Assembly (NCBI GenBank): GCA_002724395.1
Contig: PBOR01000016.1
Location: forward strand, 32,608-96,607
DNA from: Rhodospirillaceae bacterium
Lineage (GTDB): Bacteria; Pseudomonadota; Alphaproteobacteria; UBA8366
Length of the DNA stretch: 64,000 nt
Direction: 5' to 3'
Under the pieces are notes generated by a model, which was not told the origin of the DNA, searched no databases, and worked only from the letters and a program-made list of their open reading frames with translations. The first letter of the stretch is position 1, and the number at the start of each line of letters is the position of its first letter. Positions 35,968-45,593 of this stretch are shown here, one piece after another. The position numbers and the translations under genes are program-made.

Positions 35968-36705
35968 ATGATTAAACCTCTGAAACCAGTCGTCGTCATT
36001 CCAGCGCGCTTAGCAGCCACCCGCTTTCCCGACAAGCCTTTAGCCCTAATCCATGGCGAGCCAATGATTGTGCATGTCTGGCGCCGTGCAATGGAAGCTA
36101 AGGTTGGGCCTGTACTGGTTGCCGCCGGGGATAAAGCGATTTTGGATGCCATAAAAAAAATCGGTGGTGACGCGGTTCTTACAAACCCTGATCTGCCATC
36201 AGGCTCTGATCGGATTCACGCGGCATTAGAATCTTACGATCCTGACCAAAAGTTCGATGCGATCATAAATTTGCAAGGCGATTTACCAACCATTGAGCCG
36301 GCATCAGTGCGCGCCTGCCTGGAACCATTGGCGCATCCAAATGTAGATATTGCGACCATCGGCGTAAAAATTACCCGCGACAAAGAGCGTACCGACCCAA
36401 ACGTGGTCAAGGCAGTCGCCTCAATCGGAGCTAACTCGAAGGTTGGCCGATGTATTTATTTTACCCGCGCAACAGCGCCTTTTGGAGATGGCCCCTATTA
36501 TCACCACATCGGGCTCTATGCTTATCGTCGCGCCGCGCTAGATCGTTTTGTTTTGTTGGCGCCAACCATATTAGAGAAGCGCGAAAGGTTAGAACAATTG
36601 CGGGCCCTTGAAGCAGGCATGCGAATTGATATTGCACTCGTTGACACCGTCCCATTGGGTGTCGATACTCCCTACGATCTTGAACGTGCCCAAACCATGC
36701 TTTAG
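35968..36705 (+). CDS. kdsB: 3-deoxy-manno-octulosonate cytidylyltransferase
   Basis: A 245-residue CMP-Kdo synthetase that activates Kdo for lipopolysaccharide. Seen: VVVIPARLAATRFPDKPL (about 8-25), NLQGDLPTIEP (about 98-108), YHHIGLYAYRRAAL, and late VPLGVDTPYDLERA. The true start is ATG at 35968, which gives the usual length; an upstream frame to 35881 would add 29 hydrophobic residues not seen in the family. It implies an outer membrane with Kdo. Confidence 0.94.
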   Translation: MIKPLKPVVVIPARLAATRFPDKPLALIHGEPMIVHVWRRAMEAKVGPVLVAAGDKAILDAIKKIGGDAVLTNPDLPSGSDRIHAALESYDPDQKFDAIINLQGDLPTIEPASVRACLEPLAHPNVDIATIGVKITRDKERTDPNVVKAVASIGANSKVGRCIYFTRATAPFGDGPYYHHIGLYAYRRAALDRFVLLAPTILEKRERLEQLRALEAGMRIDIALVDTVPLGVDTPYDLERAQTML

Positions 36706-36734
36706 CCTTACTCGCCTGAATCGGTCCCAACATT

Positions 36735-37592
36735 ATGGTAAATGAAAACAAAATAGCTTTCCAAGGCCTGCCTGGTGCATTCTCTGACATGTCATGTCGA
36801 ATAGCTTGCCCAGACATGGCACCTTTACCGTGTGCGACCTTCGAGGACACCTTTCAAGCGGTCCATGATGGGAAAGCCACAAGGGCGATGATTCCTATCG
36901 AAAACACAGTGGCCGGGCGAGTAGCGGATATTCATCAAATAATGCCAAATTCCGGTCTCCATATCATTGGAGAGAATTTTCAACGGGTGCAGCATCAGCT
37001 TTTGGGACGCAAAGGCACGACCCTGGACCAACTAGAAACAGTTCACAGCCACGTACACGCACTTTCCCAATGCCGGAAAACCATCAGGGAATTAGGGCTC
37101 CGAGCTATTGTCCATGCGGACACTGCAGGTGCCGCGATGGATTTAGCAACATCAGGCAAAGAAAGTATGGCCGCGATTGCTTCTGCTCTTGCAGCCGAAA
37201 CCTACGGACTTGATATTCTACGAGAGAACATCGAAGACGAAGACCACAACACCACACGCTTTGTTATCATGGCCAAAGAGCCAATCGACCCTGATCCAAA
37301 TGATAGTATTATTGTGACTTCATTCGTCTTTCGGGTCCGAAATGTTCCTGCAGCGCTTTATAAGGCGCTTGGGGGATTTGCTACGAATGGCGTCAATATG
37401 ACAAAACTTGAGTCTTATATGTTGCGCGGCGAGTTTACCGCAACGCAGTTTTACGTTGATATCGAAGGTCATCCAGGTGACGAATTGGTTCGCCTTGCTT
37501 TGGATGAATTGAGTTTTTTCAGTCGTGAAGTGAAAGTTTTAGGGGTTTATCCCGGCGCGCAATTCCGCATGGAACAACGCAAAAACGGCTAA
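36735..37592 (+). CDS. pheA: Prephenate dehydratase
   Basis: A 285-residue enzyme converting prephenate to phenylpyruvate in phenylalanine synthesis. The N-terminal catalytic domain opens with IAFQGLPGAFSDM and has MIPIENTVAGRV and the essential TTRF motif in EDHNTTRFVIM (about 170-180). The C-terminal ACT domain (about 195-280) has KLESYMLRGEFTATQFYVDI for phenylalanine feedback. There is no chorismate mutase domain. It lies 29 bases after kdsB, an order common in alphaproteobacteria. Confidence 0.94.
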   Translation: MVNENKIAFQGLPGAFSDMSCRIACPDMAPLPCATFEDTFQAVHDGKATRAMIPIENTVAGRVADIHQIMPNSGLHIIGENFQRVQHQLLGRKGTTLDQLETVHSHVHALSQCRKTIRELGLRAIVHADTAGAAMDLATSGKESMAAIASALAAETYGLDILRENIEDEDHNTTRFVIMAKEPIDPDPNDSIIVTSFVFRVRNVPAALYKALGGFATNGVNMTKLESYMLRGEFTATQFYVDIEGHPGDELVRLALDELSFFSREVKVLGVYPGAQFRMEQRKNG

Positions 37593-37797
37593 GAGCCGGC
37601 TGCTAAACCGACACTGTCCAAACCAATCAGTTGGCTCATCACCCGCATCTTTTCAGCTAAAATAAACTCTACCCAGCAAACGGCACATATCTTGACCCTA
37701 TTTCCCATAACCCCAATCACCAATATAAGAGCTCTTTGCTGCTGTTTTAGAAATCAAAGCTTAGTACTAAGCCGACAAAGCAAGGTTAGGATGCGGT

Positions 37798-38739
37798 TTA
37801 GCTATCGATCCATTCATTCATCAACCGCCTAGAAATAGAGTCCCGACGTGGCAACCTAAAAGTATCATTTTCCGGCGAATTTTTTAGAAAATCTCTCGAA
37901 AACCATTGTGCTCCACCTTCTAACTCGTTGTAATCAACAGTGAGGTCAAATGTGGTCGCGCGTGCCGTAAAGCCGAGCATGATATTTGCTGGAAAGGGCC
38001 AAGGCTGCGACGAATGATACTCGATATCAGTAATCTCGAGACCAACTTCCTCAAAGATTTCACGGGCCACCGCGTTTTCCAAACTTTCGCCGGGTTCGAC
38101 AAATCCCGCCAAAATTGAATGTTGTCCCGGCTGCATCGTTTTTTTTCGTCCCAAAACGACCCGATCCTTGCCGTCGTGAATTAACATAATGACTGCTGGG
38201 TCAATACGCGGAAAACAATGTGAATTGCAATTCTCATTCTTACAAACCCTAACATGGCCGCCTTCACGACTTTCGGTTGCTGAACCACATACACCGCAAA
38301 AAAGATGCCGTTTATGCCAGGTCATATGCGCCCGCGCGAATGCCATAAGCGACCCTTCGTCTCGGGGAAGTAGAGGGCCAATTCGCCTTAAATCCTCAAA
38401 AGACCCAAATTCCTTCAGCGGCGGCTCAGATTCTGCGGACAGGTCGATTGCAAAATGTGCCACTTCATTAATTAGACCCAGAAAAACCAGTACAGGGCTT
38501 CTTTCCAACAAACTCGTATCCATCGAAATTGTCGTAAGGGTAGGTTGCTGTGCATCTGCAACCAAATTACGGCTCCGCCATATCGGTACAAGTTGGCTTT
38601 TCTTATCAGCGATACGCTCAAGCAGCCACCCTTGCTCCCGGCGCAAATGGCCGGCACGGTCAAATCCCGGACGGTCATAAAAATTTTGACTTTTCATACG
38701 CCCAAATTGGCATGGTAGAAAAAACGTTGCAACTTTCAC
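37798..38739 (-). CDS. nudC: NAD(H) pyrophosphatase / deNADding Nudix hydrolase
   Basis: A 313-residue NudC-type enzyme: an N-terminal domain, a four-cysteine zinc ribbon (CGVCGSA and CKNENCNSH, about 148-170), then the Nudix box GFVEPGESLENAVAREIFEE (about 211-230) ending in VGL, and the NudC-specific SQPWPFP. It cleaves NADH and NAD-capped RNA. Single gene on the minus strand, divergent from ffs. The 205 bases downstream, before pheA, hold nothing I can name. Confidence 0.92.
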   Translation of the reverse strand: MKVATFFLPCQFGRMKSQNFYDRPGFDRAGHLRREQGWLLERIADKKSQLVPIWRSRNLVADAQQPTLTTISMDTSLLERSPVLVFLGLINEVAHFAIDLSAESEPPLKEFGSFEDLRRIGPLLPRDEGSLMAFARAHMTWHKRHLFCGVCGSATESREGGHVRVCKNENCNSHCFPRIDPAVIMLIHDGKDRVVLGRKKTMQPGQHSILAGFVEPGESLENAVAREIFEEVGLEITDIEYHSSQPWPFPANIMLGFTARATTFDLTVDYNELEGGAQWFSRDFLKNSPENDTFRLPRRDSISRRLMNEWIDS

Positions 38740-38747
38740 ACAGAGGC

Positions 38748-38778
38748 TTGTCCAAAACCCGTCTCATACTGGTATAGT
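38748..38778 (+). promoter_or_regulatory. Candidate promoter of the 4.5S RNA gene
   Basis: TTGTCC (38748-38753) and TATAGT (38773-38778) resemble -35 and -10 boxes with a 19-base gap. The -10 box ends 6 bases before the RNA 5' end, as expected. The long gap makes the -35 uncertain. Confidence 0.4.
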
Positions 38779-38784
38779 AACTGC

Positions 38785-38883
38785 GGGCGGCCGGCCAATG
38801 GACGGATCTCTCGCTAACCCGGTCAGGTCCGGAAGGAAGCAGCCGTAACGAGTTCGAGCCGGGTCACTGGTTCGGTCACCCAC
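38785..38883 (+). ncRNA. ffs: Signal recognition particle 4.5S RNA
   Basis: The universal SRP domain IV signature GGTCAGGTCCGGAAGGAAGC (38821-38840) is followed by AGCCGTAACGA, with the long flanking arms GGGCGGCCGGCCA and TGGTTCGGTCACCC able to pair end to end. The small bacterial form of about 99 bases guides ribosomes to the membrane with Ffh. Placement just before dnaX is common in alphaproteobacteria. Ends are accurate to a few bases. Confidence 0.95.
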
Positions 38884-38911
38884 CTGAAAATTTAATATAA
38901 TCTGATAGTCA

Positions 38912-40672
38912 ATGTCCCATACTGAAGACCAAGCCGTTTACCGCGTCCTCGCCCGAAAATATCGGCCAACCAATTTTGCCGAACTCATAGGCCAGGATGC
39001 CTTAGTACGCACTCTCTCCAATGCCATCAAAACCGGCCGTGTAGCTCATGCCTTCATGCTTACAGGGGTACGGGGGGTAGGCAAAACCACCACGGCTCGA
39101 ATTATGGCCAAAGCTTTGAATTGCATTGGTCCCGACGGCCAAAGCGAATCTATGACCGAACCTTGCGGCGTCTGCGAGAATTGTATTGCTATCACCGAGG
39201 ACCGCCACGTAGATGTTATAGAGATGGATGCCGCGAGTCGTACCGGAGTAGATGATATTCGCGAATTGATCGAAAGTGTCCGTTATCGACCAGCTTCCGC
39301 ACGATATAAAGTCTACATCATTGATGAAGTTCATATGCTCTCAAAGAATGCTTTCAATGCATTGCTCAAGACATTGGAAGAACCGCCGGAACATGTGAAG
39401 TTTGTCTTTGCGACTACGGAAATTCGAAAAGTACCGGTGACCGTATTATCACGTTGCCAGCGTTTCGATCTGCGTCGCGTCGATATAGGAGTCCTTAATG
39501 GCTACTTTAAGTCGATTGCGGAACAAGAACAGGTCGATATCACGGACGACGCTTTACAACTTATTTCTCGGGCCGCTGACGGTTCGGTACGAGATGGCCT
39601 TTCGTTGGTAGACCAAGCGATTGCGCTCAGTAGCGAGTCGGTGTCTGCCGAACTAGTTCAATCAATGCTAGGGCTAGCAGATCGCGCTGCCATATTCGAC
39701 CTATTCGATTTAATCATGTCAGCCAATACAAAATTGGCGCTAGAACAATTATCTACGATGTATGCCAAAGGCGCCGACCCCGCAGCGGTAGTTCAAGATT
39801 TACTAGACGTCGTCTACTGGGCCACAAGAATCAAGATAGCACCGGAAATTGCCCAGGCGAACTACACACCTGAAATCGAGCGTGTTCGCGGCAGCAGCTT
39901 TGCCGAAAAGCTTGCCATGCCAGATTTAACTCGTGCTTGGCAATTACTGCTTAAAGGCCTAGCAGAAGTGCAATCGGCGCCCTCGCCTTTGCAAGCAACG
40001 GAAATGTTGTTAGTCCGCATTGCCTATGCAGCAACCCTCCCACCAACCGGAGATTTGATCAAGAACATACAGGAGACTGTTTCCACCCCCAAGCAAGCGA
40101 CTACTGATATTACAAAACTACCGCTACCAGTTGCACCGCCATCGGCAGAAGACAGCCCTCGGAATTCCGCACCACCAGATACAATTAGCGCAGCCACAGC
40201 GCCGCAGCTTCAACCCACACCACAGGTAGACCCTGTTTCCAAAGCCCAAACAAAAGCGGTGCCGGGAACATTTCGCGAAGTTATCGACCTATTCGCCAAA
40301 CACCGCGAAGCGGCACTTTGCACTAGCCTGCGGAATAATGTCCATTTGGTTGCCTTTGAGCCCGGGCGGATCGAACTTCGGCCCGGCCCACACGCACCCC
40401 GGGACCTAGCCAGTCGAACCTCAACACGATTGACGGATTGGACAGGGGAACGCTGGGTTGTCGCCATTTCAGGAGAGGAGGGCGCGCCGACCCTAGTTCA
40501 GCAAGACGAAGCGAGCGAGCAGGCAGCCAAAAATGCTGTTGAAGCTCTTCCGTTGGTTCAATCGATCAAGAAAGCCTTTCCAGGGGCTACGGTTTCTAAA
40601 GTTAACCCCAAGTTATTATTGGCCGATGAAGACATGCTGCTAGTCGATGATGAATTAGAAGAAGAGGATTAA
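38912..40672 (+). CDS. dnaX: DNA polymerase III subunits gamma/tau
   Basis: A 586-residue clamp-loader ATPase. It opens with YRVLARKYRPTNFAELIGQD, then Walker A GVRGVGKTTTA (about 50-60), a zinc module with Cys in LNCIGP and EPCGVCENC, Walker B IIDEVHML, and sensor 1 FATTEIRKVP. The C-terminal third is Pro/Ala-rich and then the tau-like part. I see no obvious slippery A-run for a gamma frameshift. Start of a dnaX-ybaB-recR operon. Confidence 0.94.
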   Translation: MSHTEDQAVYRVLARKYRPTNFAELIGQDALVRTLSNAIKTGRVAHAFMLTGVRGVGKTTTARIMAKALNCIGPDGQSESMTEPCGVCENCIAITEDRHVDVIEMDAASRTGVDDIRELIESVRYRPASARYKVYIIDEVHMLSKNAFNALLKTLEEPPEHVKFVFATTEIRKVPVTVLSRCQRFDLRRVDIGVLNGYFKSIAEQEQVDITDDALQLISRAADGSVRDGLSLVDQAIALSSESVSAELVQSMLGLADRAAIFDLFDLIMSANTKLALEQLSTMYAKGADPAAVVQDLLDVVYWATRIKIAPEIAQANYTPEIERVRGSSFAEKLAMPDLTRAWQLLLKGLAEVQSAPSPLQATEMLLVRIAYAATLPPTGDLIKNIQETVSTPKQATTDITKLPLPVAPPSAEDSPRNSAPPDTISAATAPQLQPTPQVDPVSKAQTKAVPGTFREVIDLFAKHREAALCTSLRNNVHLVAFEPGRIELRPGPHAPRDLASRTSTRLTDWTGERWVVAISGEEGAPTLVQQDEASEQAAKNAVEALPLVQSIKKAFPGATVSKVNPKLLLADEDMLLVDDELEEED

Positions 40673-40675
40673 AGC

Positions 40676-40999
40676 ATGAAGAATTTAAGTCAGCTCATGA
40701 AACAGGCTCAGGAAATGCAGGCCAAGATGGGCGAATTCCAGGAAAATCTATCGTCACTGGAGGTAAGTGGCAGTTCGGGTGGCGGCTTGATCACAGTTAC
40801 ATTGAATGGTAAGGGCGAGATGCGCAGCGTCAACATTGACCCTTCCCTATTAAAGCCGGACGAAGCAGAAATTCTCGAAGACCTTTTAACGGCGGCACAT
40901 AATGATGCTAAATCAAAACTCGAGGAAAAAGTTCAGGAAAAAACATCCGATATGATGGGTGGCCTCCAATTGCCACCTGGCATGAAACTACCTTTCTAG
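40676..40999 (+). CDS. YbaB/EbfC nucleoid-associated protein
   Basis: A 107-residue DNA-binding protein: an N-terminal helix rich in Gln/Met (LMKQAQEMQAKMGEFQENL), a core GGLITVTLNGKGEMRSVNID, and a tail helix ending in LPPGMKLPF. It sits 3 bases after dnaX and 13 before recR, the near-universal order. It is a tweezer-like dimer linked to nucleoid structure and repair. Confidence 0.93.
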   Translation: MKNLSQLMKQAQEMQAKMGEFQENLSSLEVSGSSGGGLITVTLNGKGEMRSVNIDPSLLKPDEAEILEDLLTAAHNDAKSKLEEKVQEKTSDMMGGLQLPPGMKLPF

Positions 41000-41012
41000 A
41001 ACCTAAACACAC

Positions 41013-41615
41013 GTGAACTCAATTGACCAACTTATTCTGTTTTTAGCTCGATTACCGGGCCTAGGACCTCGTTCAGCACGGCGTGTTGCTTTATTTCTCA
41101 TTAAGAAACGCGAAAGCCTACTTTTACCGTTAATTAAGGCCTTTAAAGATGTGGCTGAAAATATTCAAAATTGCGTGATTTGCGGCAACCTTGATACACT
41201 TAGCCCTTGCGCCATTTGCCGCGATGAGAAACGCGACCCAACAGTACTTTGTGTTTTAGAGGAAGTGGCGGATTTATGGGCTCTGGAAAGGACAGCCTCC
41301 TTTAAAGGACGCTATCATGTTTTAGGTGGATGCTTATCTGCACTCGACGGTATCGGCCCCGAGGATCTCAACATTAATTCTTTGGTGGAGCGGGTTAGGC
41401 AGGATTCTATTAGCGAAATTATCCTAGCGACAAATCTTACAGTGGATGGTGAGACTACCGCCCATTACGTTGCCGAACGCTTAGCGCCAACGGGCGTTAA
41501 GGTCACGCGGCTCGCGCATGGTGTGCCTGTTGGCGGCGAGCTTGACTATTTAGATGACGGCACTTTAACTGCCGCACTCCACGCAAGACGTTCAGTCGGC
41601 AACAAATCAGCATAA
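41013..41615 (+). CDS. recR: Recombination protein RecR
   Basis: A 200-residue protein of the RecFOR gap-repair path. A helix-hairpin-helix ([20 protein letters not shown]), a C4 zinc finger with Cys54, 57, 66, 69 ([16 protein letters not shown]), and a Toprim domain ([15 protein letters not shown], about 79-93) are visible, ending in ARGxPxGxELDY-type [13 protein letters not shown]. Start is GTG. It ends the dnaX operon and is convergent with rmuC. Confidence 0.94.
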   Translation: MNSIDQLILFLARLPGLGPRSARRVALFLIKKRESLLLPLIKAFKDVAENIQNCVICGNLDTLSPCAICRDEKRDPTVLCVLEEVADLWALERTASFKGRYHVLGGCLSALDGIGPEDLNINSLVERVRQDSISEIILATNLTVDGETTAHYVAERLAPTGVKVTRLAHGVPVGGELDYLDDGTLTAALHARRSVGNKSA

Positions 41616-41624
41616 ATACCACCG

Positions 41625-42740
41625 TCATAATTCCTCGGTCTCTCGCAAGTCAGGTACCGGTGGCGTGTCTTGGTCCTCTAACTCGACTTCGGCCACTCGT
41701 ATGGCGCGTTTTTGAACCTTCTCTGTAGAAATGCGAATTTGGCGGATATCCTCTTCCGCCTGACCGAAGTGGCTCTGCAGATTAGCGACACGTTTATCCA
41801 ACCGGACAACATCATCATTCATCGCCATTACTTCTTTCTGTATCAAGCTGGCTTGTTCGCGCATTTGCGCATCTTTCAAAACCGCTCGAATTGTATTTAG
41901 CGTCGCCATCAATGTCGTCGGAGAGACAATATATACTCGTACCCGATGAGATTTCTCGACAACTTCGGGCAATGACGAATGGAGTTCAGCATAGACTGCC
42001 TCGGCTGGCAGAAACATCAATGCACTGTCCGAAGTTTCGCCGGGGATAATATATTTCTTCGCAATGTCTTTAACGTGCTTCATAACATCGCCAGCGAATT
42101 GCCGACGCGCCGCTCGTTTTTCCCCTTCACCTTCAGCTGCGTGAAAGCGGTTAAAACTTTCCAAAGGAAATTTCGCGTCTACTGATATGGATCCTGGCGG
42201 ATTTGGTAACTTTAACAAACAGTCAACCCGATACCCGTTAGATAGTTTCTCCTGAAAACTATAAGCTGATGGTGGCAGAACGTTCTTGACTTGGTCAGCC
42301 AATTGCGTCTCACCAAAAGCACCACGAGTTTGCTTGTTTGATAAAACTTGCTGAAGATTCACTACATCGGTCGATAATTGAGTAATATTTTCTTGAGCTT
42401 TACCGATAAGAGCAAGCCTCTCACGAAGTTCGGTCAAGGTGTTAGTGTTTTCTGTAGCCTGCTTAACTAACGACTCGCCGACCCGCTGACTTACCTTATC
42501 CAACCGTTCGTCTAATGATTTTGTTAACGCCCTTTCTTGTGCCTGCAAACGTTCTGTGATTTGGTTTTGGGCGAACGCTTGTTGCTCTACTAAAATGCTG
42601 ATTTTATTAGATAATTCCATTGGATTGGCGCGCTGGCGTTTTCCCAGGACAAAGCAAATAAACAGCAATACTAAAAATAGAACACCAAACACAATAAGAA
42701 TTAGGGGATTATCAAGAAAGGACTCTAATGAGAATTGCAT
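41625..42740 (-). CDS. rmuC: DNA recombination protein RmuC homologue
   Basis: A 371-residue protein with an N-terminal membrane helix (about 12-32), a coiled-coil region (about 40-130; KISILVEQQAFAQNQITERL) and the RmuC nuclease-like domain: NKQTRGAFGETQLADQVKNV, YRVDCLLKLPN, SVDAKFPLESF, and SPTTLMATLNTI. RmuC limits DNA inversions; the endonuclease fold is predicted. It lies alone on the minus strand between recR and def. Confidence 0.92.
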   Translation of the reverse strand: MQFSLESFLDNPLILIVFGVLFLVLLFICFVLGKRQRANPMELSNKISILVEQQAFAQNQITERLQAQERALTKSLDERLDKVSQRVGESLVKQATENTNTLTELRERLALIGKAQENITQLSTDVVNLQQVLSNKQTRGAFGETQLADQVKNVLPPSAYSFQEKLSNGYRVDCLLKLPNPPGSISVDAKFPLESFNRFHAAEGEGEKRAARRQFAGDVMKHVKDIAKKYIIPGETSDSALMFLPAEAVYAELHSSLPEVVEKSHRVRVYIVSPTTLMATLNTIRAVLKDAQMREQASLIQKEVMAMNDDVVRLDKRVANLQSHFGQAEEDIRQIRISTEKVQKRAIRVAEVELEDQDTPPVPDLRETEEL

Positions 42741-42847
42741 AACAATTTAGTATAACACAAGATTCTCGCAATCACATCTCCGCACTTGATTTCCTCAGAA
42801 GGTACCAATAGGAAGCTGTTAGAACTCACCTTTTTAGGGAATAGATT

Positions 42848-43363
42848 ATGGCTATACTGCCGATCATCATCGCCCCAGATCCTAAGTTAAGGAAGAAGGC
42901 CGAAGCTGTGACAGCTGTCGACCCCGAAATTGTTGAGTTGATGGAAAACATGCTGGAAACTATGTACTTGGCTCCTGGCATCGGTTTAGCAGCGCCACAA
43001 ATTGGTGTATCAAAGCGCGTTATCGTTTTGGACATCTCTAAAGGCGAAGGGTCGCCCGATCCCATTTGCATGGCTAATCCTAAAATTACTTGGTGTTCGG
43101 ACGAGACTGTGACCTATGAAGAGGGCTGCCTTTCACTTCCGAAACAATACGACCAGGTCACTAGACCTGCCAAAATTCGTGTGAGCTTTCTCAACAAAAA
43201 AAACGTACAGGAAGAGTGTGAAGCTAACGGGTTATTGGCTACCTGTATCCGGCATGAAATGGATCATCTCACAGGTACATTATTCGTCGACCATCTTTCC
43301 CATTTGAAACGCACTATGATCCTGCGCAAGCTCAAAAAACTGAAGAAGCTAAATGCATCTTAA
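42848..43363 (+). CDS. def: Peptide deformylase
   Basis: A 171-residue Fe/Zn enzyme removing the formyl group from new proteins. All three family motifs are visible: GIGLAAPQ (44-51), EGCLSLP (92-98, with the metal Cys) and HEMDH (136-140). Length is normal. It precedes fmt by 48 bases, the usual pairing of the formylation and deformylation steps. Confidence 0.95.
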   Translation: MAILPIIIAPDPKLRKKAEAVTAVDPEIVELMENMLETMYLAPGIGLAAPQIGVSKRVIVLDISKGEGSPDPICMANPKITWCSDETVTYEEGCLSLPKQYDQVTRPAKIRVSFLNKKNVQEECEANGLLATCIRHEMDHLTGTLFVDHLSHLKRTMILRKLKKLKKLNAS

Positions 43364-43411
43364 TCAAAAAGTAGCCTATCCTTTGCCCCAACCCATTTTG
43401 GGAGAAAACTG

Positions 43412-44332
43412 ATGGCCTTAAGTATTGCATTTATGGGGTCACCGGACTTCTCAGTACCAGCCTTAACAGCATTACATAACGCCGGGCATAAAATTTCTGC
43501 GGTTTATTGCCAACCTCCTCGCCCGGCGGGCAGAGGCCAAAAAGAACGGCCTTGCCCCATCGATCGGATCGCCCGCCAATTCGGCTTTCCCGTTTTTACT
43601 CCATCGACACTTAATGACCACTCGACTTGCCAAGAATTTACAGACCTAAATCTAGACGTTGCCGTTGTCGCGGCATACGGGCTCATCGTACCAAAAGCAA
43701 TTCTCCAAGCACCACGACTTGGCTGCATTAATATTCATGCCTCTTTACTGCCACGCTGGCGTGGGGCGGCCCCAATTCAACGGGCCATTCTAGCAAACGA
43801 CTCCGAAAGTGGCATTACCATCATGCAGATGGATGAGGGGCTCGACACGGGGCCTACGCTTTTATCCGACAAGGTGCCAATCATGCCAGCTACTACCGGA
43901 GAAACCCTTCATGATACATTATCTGTGTTGGGCTCTTCACTCATCGTAGATGCGCTAGCTGGGTTACAAGAGAAGACCATAACTGCAACCCCACAGCCTA
44001 ATGAAGGCATTACCTATGCCAAAAAGTTAGATCAAACAGAATCCTTACTGGATTGGCAGAAGTCAGCAAAAAATCTCGAATCTCAAATACGTGCATTTAT
44101 CCCCTGGCCCGGTAGCTGGTTTCAATATAATGGTGAACGTATTAAGGTGCTTGCCGCATCACAGGCGGAAAATACGGGATCACCAGGTACCGTAGTTGAT
44201 AACCAGCTCACTATTGCATGCGGCGATGGCAGCCTCAGGCCCCTCAAACTGCAACGGCCCGGCAAACGCGCCATGACTACCAAGGACTTTTTGCACGGCT
44301 GTCCTATCCCAGCAGGTACTAAATTACCGTGA
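43412..44332 (+). CDS. fmt: Methionyl-tRNA formyltransferase
   Basis: A 306-residue enzyme formylating initiator Met-tRNA. It opens with [17 protein letters not shown], has the folate/catalytic site [20 protein letters not shown] (about 110-129) and [15 protein letters not shown], then the C-terminal tRNA-binding domain (about 205-305). Its stop overlaps the truA GTG start. Confidence 0.95.
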   Translation: MALSIAFMGSPDFSVPALTALHNAGHKISAVYCQPPRPAGRGQKERPCPIDRIARQFGFPVFTPSTLNDHSTCQEFTDLNLDVAVVAAYGLIVPKAILQAPRLGCINIHASLLPRWRGAAPIQRAILANDSESGITIMQMDEGLDTGPTLLSDKVPIMPATTGETLHDTLSVLGSSLIVDALAGLQEKTITATPQPNEGITYAKKLDQTESLLDWQKSAKNLESQIRAFIPWPGSWFQYNGERIKVLAASQAENTGSPGTVVDNQLTIACGDGSLRPLKLQRPGKRAMTTKDFLHGCPIPAGTKLP

Positions 44333-45066
44333 CCCGGTGGAAAATTACGATTGAATATGACGGAGGGCCTTTTGTCGGCTGGCAGCGGCAAGCTGAAGGC
44401 TTATCAGTTCAAGGCTCAGTAGAGGCCGCTATCGAGAAATTTTCCCAAGAGAAGGCCACCCTATATGGCGCCGGACGAACAGATTCCGGCGTACATGCCC
44501 TGGCTCAAGTCGCCCACTTCGAGATCGTCAAAGAAGTTGGTGCAGATACGGTACGAGATGCTTTAAATTTTCACTTAAAACCAGCTCCTATCGCCATACT
44601 TTCTGCAGAGGTAGTGGACAAATCATTTAACGCCCGCGTATCGGCAATCTCACGCCATTATCGATATAGAATATTGAATCGACGCTCACCAGCAGCACTG
44701 TTAACTGGACGGGTTTGGCATTTGCCACAGACCCTTAATGTGGAAGCTATGCACGAAGCGGCACAGTTTCTAGTTGGTCACCATGACTTTACCAGCTTCC
44801 GGGCTACCAACTGTCAATCTAAATCGCCATTCAAGACTTTAGACCGATTAACAGTTAACCGTGACGCAGACGAAATCATAATAGACGCCAGCGCCCGCTC
44901 TTTCCTGCACCATCAAATTCGAAATTTTGTCGGTACGCTCAAATTGGTGGGGGATGGCAAATGGTCGACTCAGGACGTAAAAGAGGCGTTGAATGCGAAA
45001 CGCCGGTCAGCTGCAGGCCCAACCGCACCGTCAGATGGACTATATTTGCTGCGCGTAGATTATTAA
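44329..45066 (+). CDS. truA: tRNA pseudouridine(38-40) synthase
   Basis: A 245-residue TruA that modifies the anticodon arm of tRNA. The catalytic Asp52 lies in [11 protein letters not shown]; other landmarks are [22 protein letters not shown] and [16 protein letters not shown] start coupled to fmt. It is the last gene of the def-fmt-truA block and is convergent with dapE. Confidence 0.95.
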   Translation: MTRWKITIEYDGGPFVGWQRQAEGLSVQGSVEAAIEKFSQEKATLYGAGRTDSGVHALAQVAHFEIVKEVGADTVRDALNFHLKPAPIAILSAEVVDKSFNARVSAISRHYRYRILNRRSPAALLTGRVWHLPQTLNVEAMHEAAQFLVGHHDFTSFRATNCQSKSPFKTLDRLTVNRDADEIIIDASARSFLHHQIRNFVGTLKLVGDGKWSTQDVKEALNAKRRSAAGPTAPSDGLYLLRVDY

Positions 45067-45593
45067 AACCCCACTCGACCGAGGTGAAGTAACGCCATGC
45101 CCGGCGCAACCTTCAAAATACACCTCGAAGGCCAGTATAATCGGCACCAGCATCTGCAAACCGATATATTTTCTAAAATAACTATTTAAAAGGCCGTGGT
45201 AATTGCAAAGCTACTTATGGCGAACGCTACTTTATTGCTCGATCTAAAATCATTTATGCTGATAAATTAACCAACGCCGAATAACGTCACTACACGCAAC
45301 AGAACAGACACCAAGTGGGTGACTCAATTTAAGCGTCCATCTGCTATGCCTTTCGCAAGACATAGTCGCATTTGCGGCGATCTTAAAACGTATGGGGCTA
45401 GAATCTAGGGTACCAAACCAAACGAGGGACCATTAGAAATTAGTATGCAATAAATACCGTAAATGAGAAATGCTATTGGCCGCAAATCAAAGGAAAGTAG
45501 GCAACTTAACCAACGATTGTATTGTAATCTGATCGCGCAACTCATATCGCTAAACTATAATTGACAAGCGGAATGTTCACCTCCCTACGATGA
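45067..45593. other. Long gene-free stretch between truA and dapE
   Basis: 527 bases between two convergent gene ends. The only short frames are a 30-codon one from ATG 45096 with a weak GAGGTGAAG before it, and scraps. No family resemblance, no clear terminator hairpin with T-run. The length is unusual for convergent housekeeping genes, so decayed sequence is possible. Confidence 0.4.

Noticed and set aside
35951-35971. Short frame MFLGTL just before kdsB whose stop overlaps the kdsB ATG
   Set aside because: Only six codons, no convincing ribosome site and no regulatory composition; likely chance.
45096-45188. 30-codon frame with GAGGTGAAG upstream, downstream of truA
   Set aside because: Very short, no hydrophobic or conserved feature; insufficient evidence.
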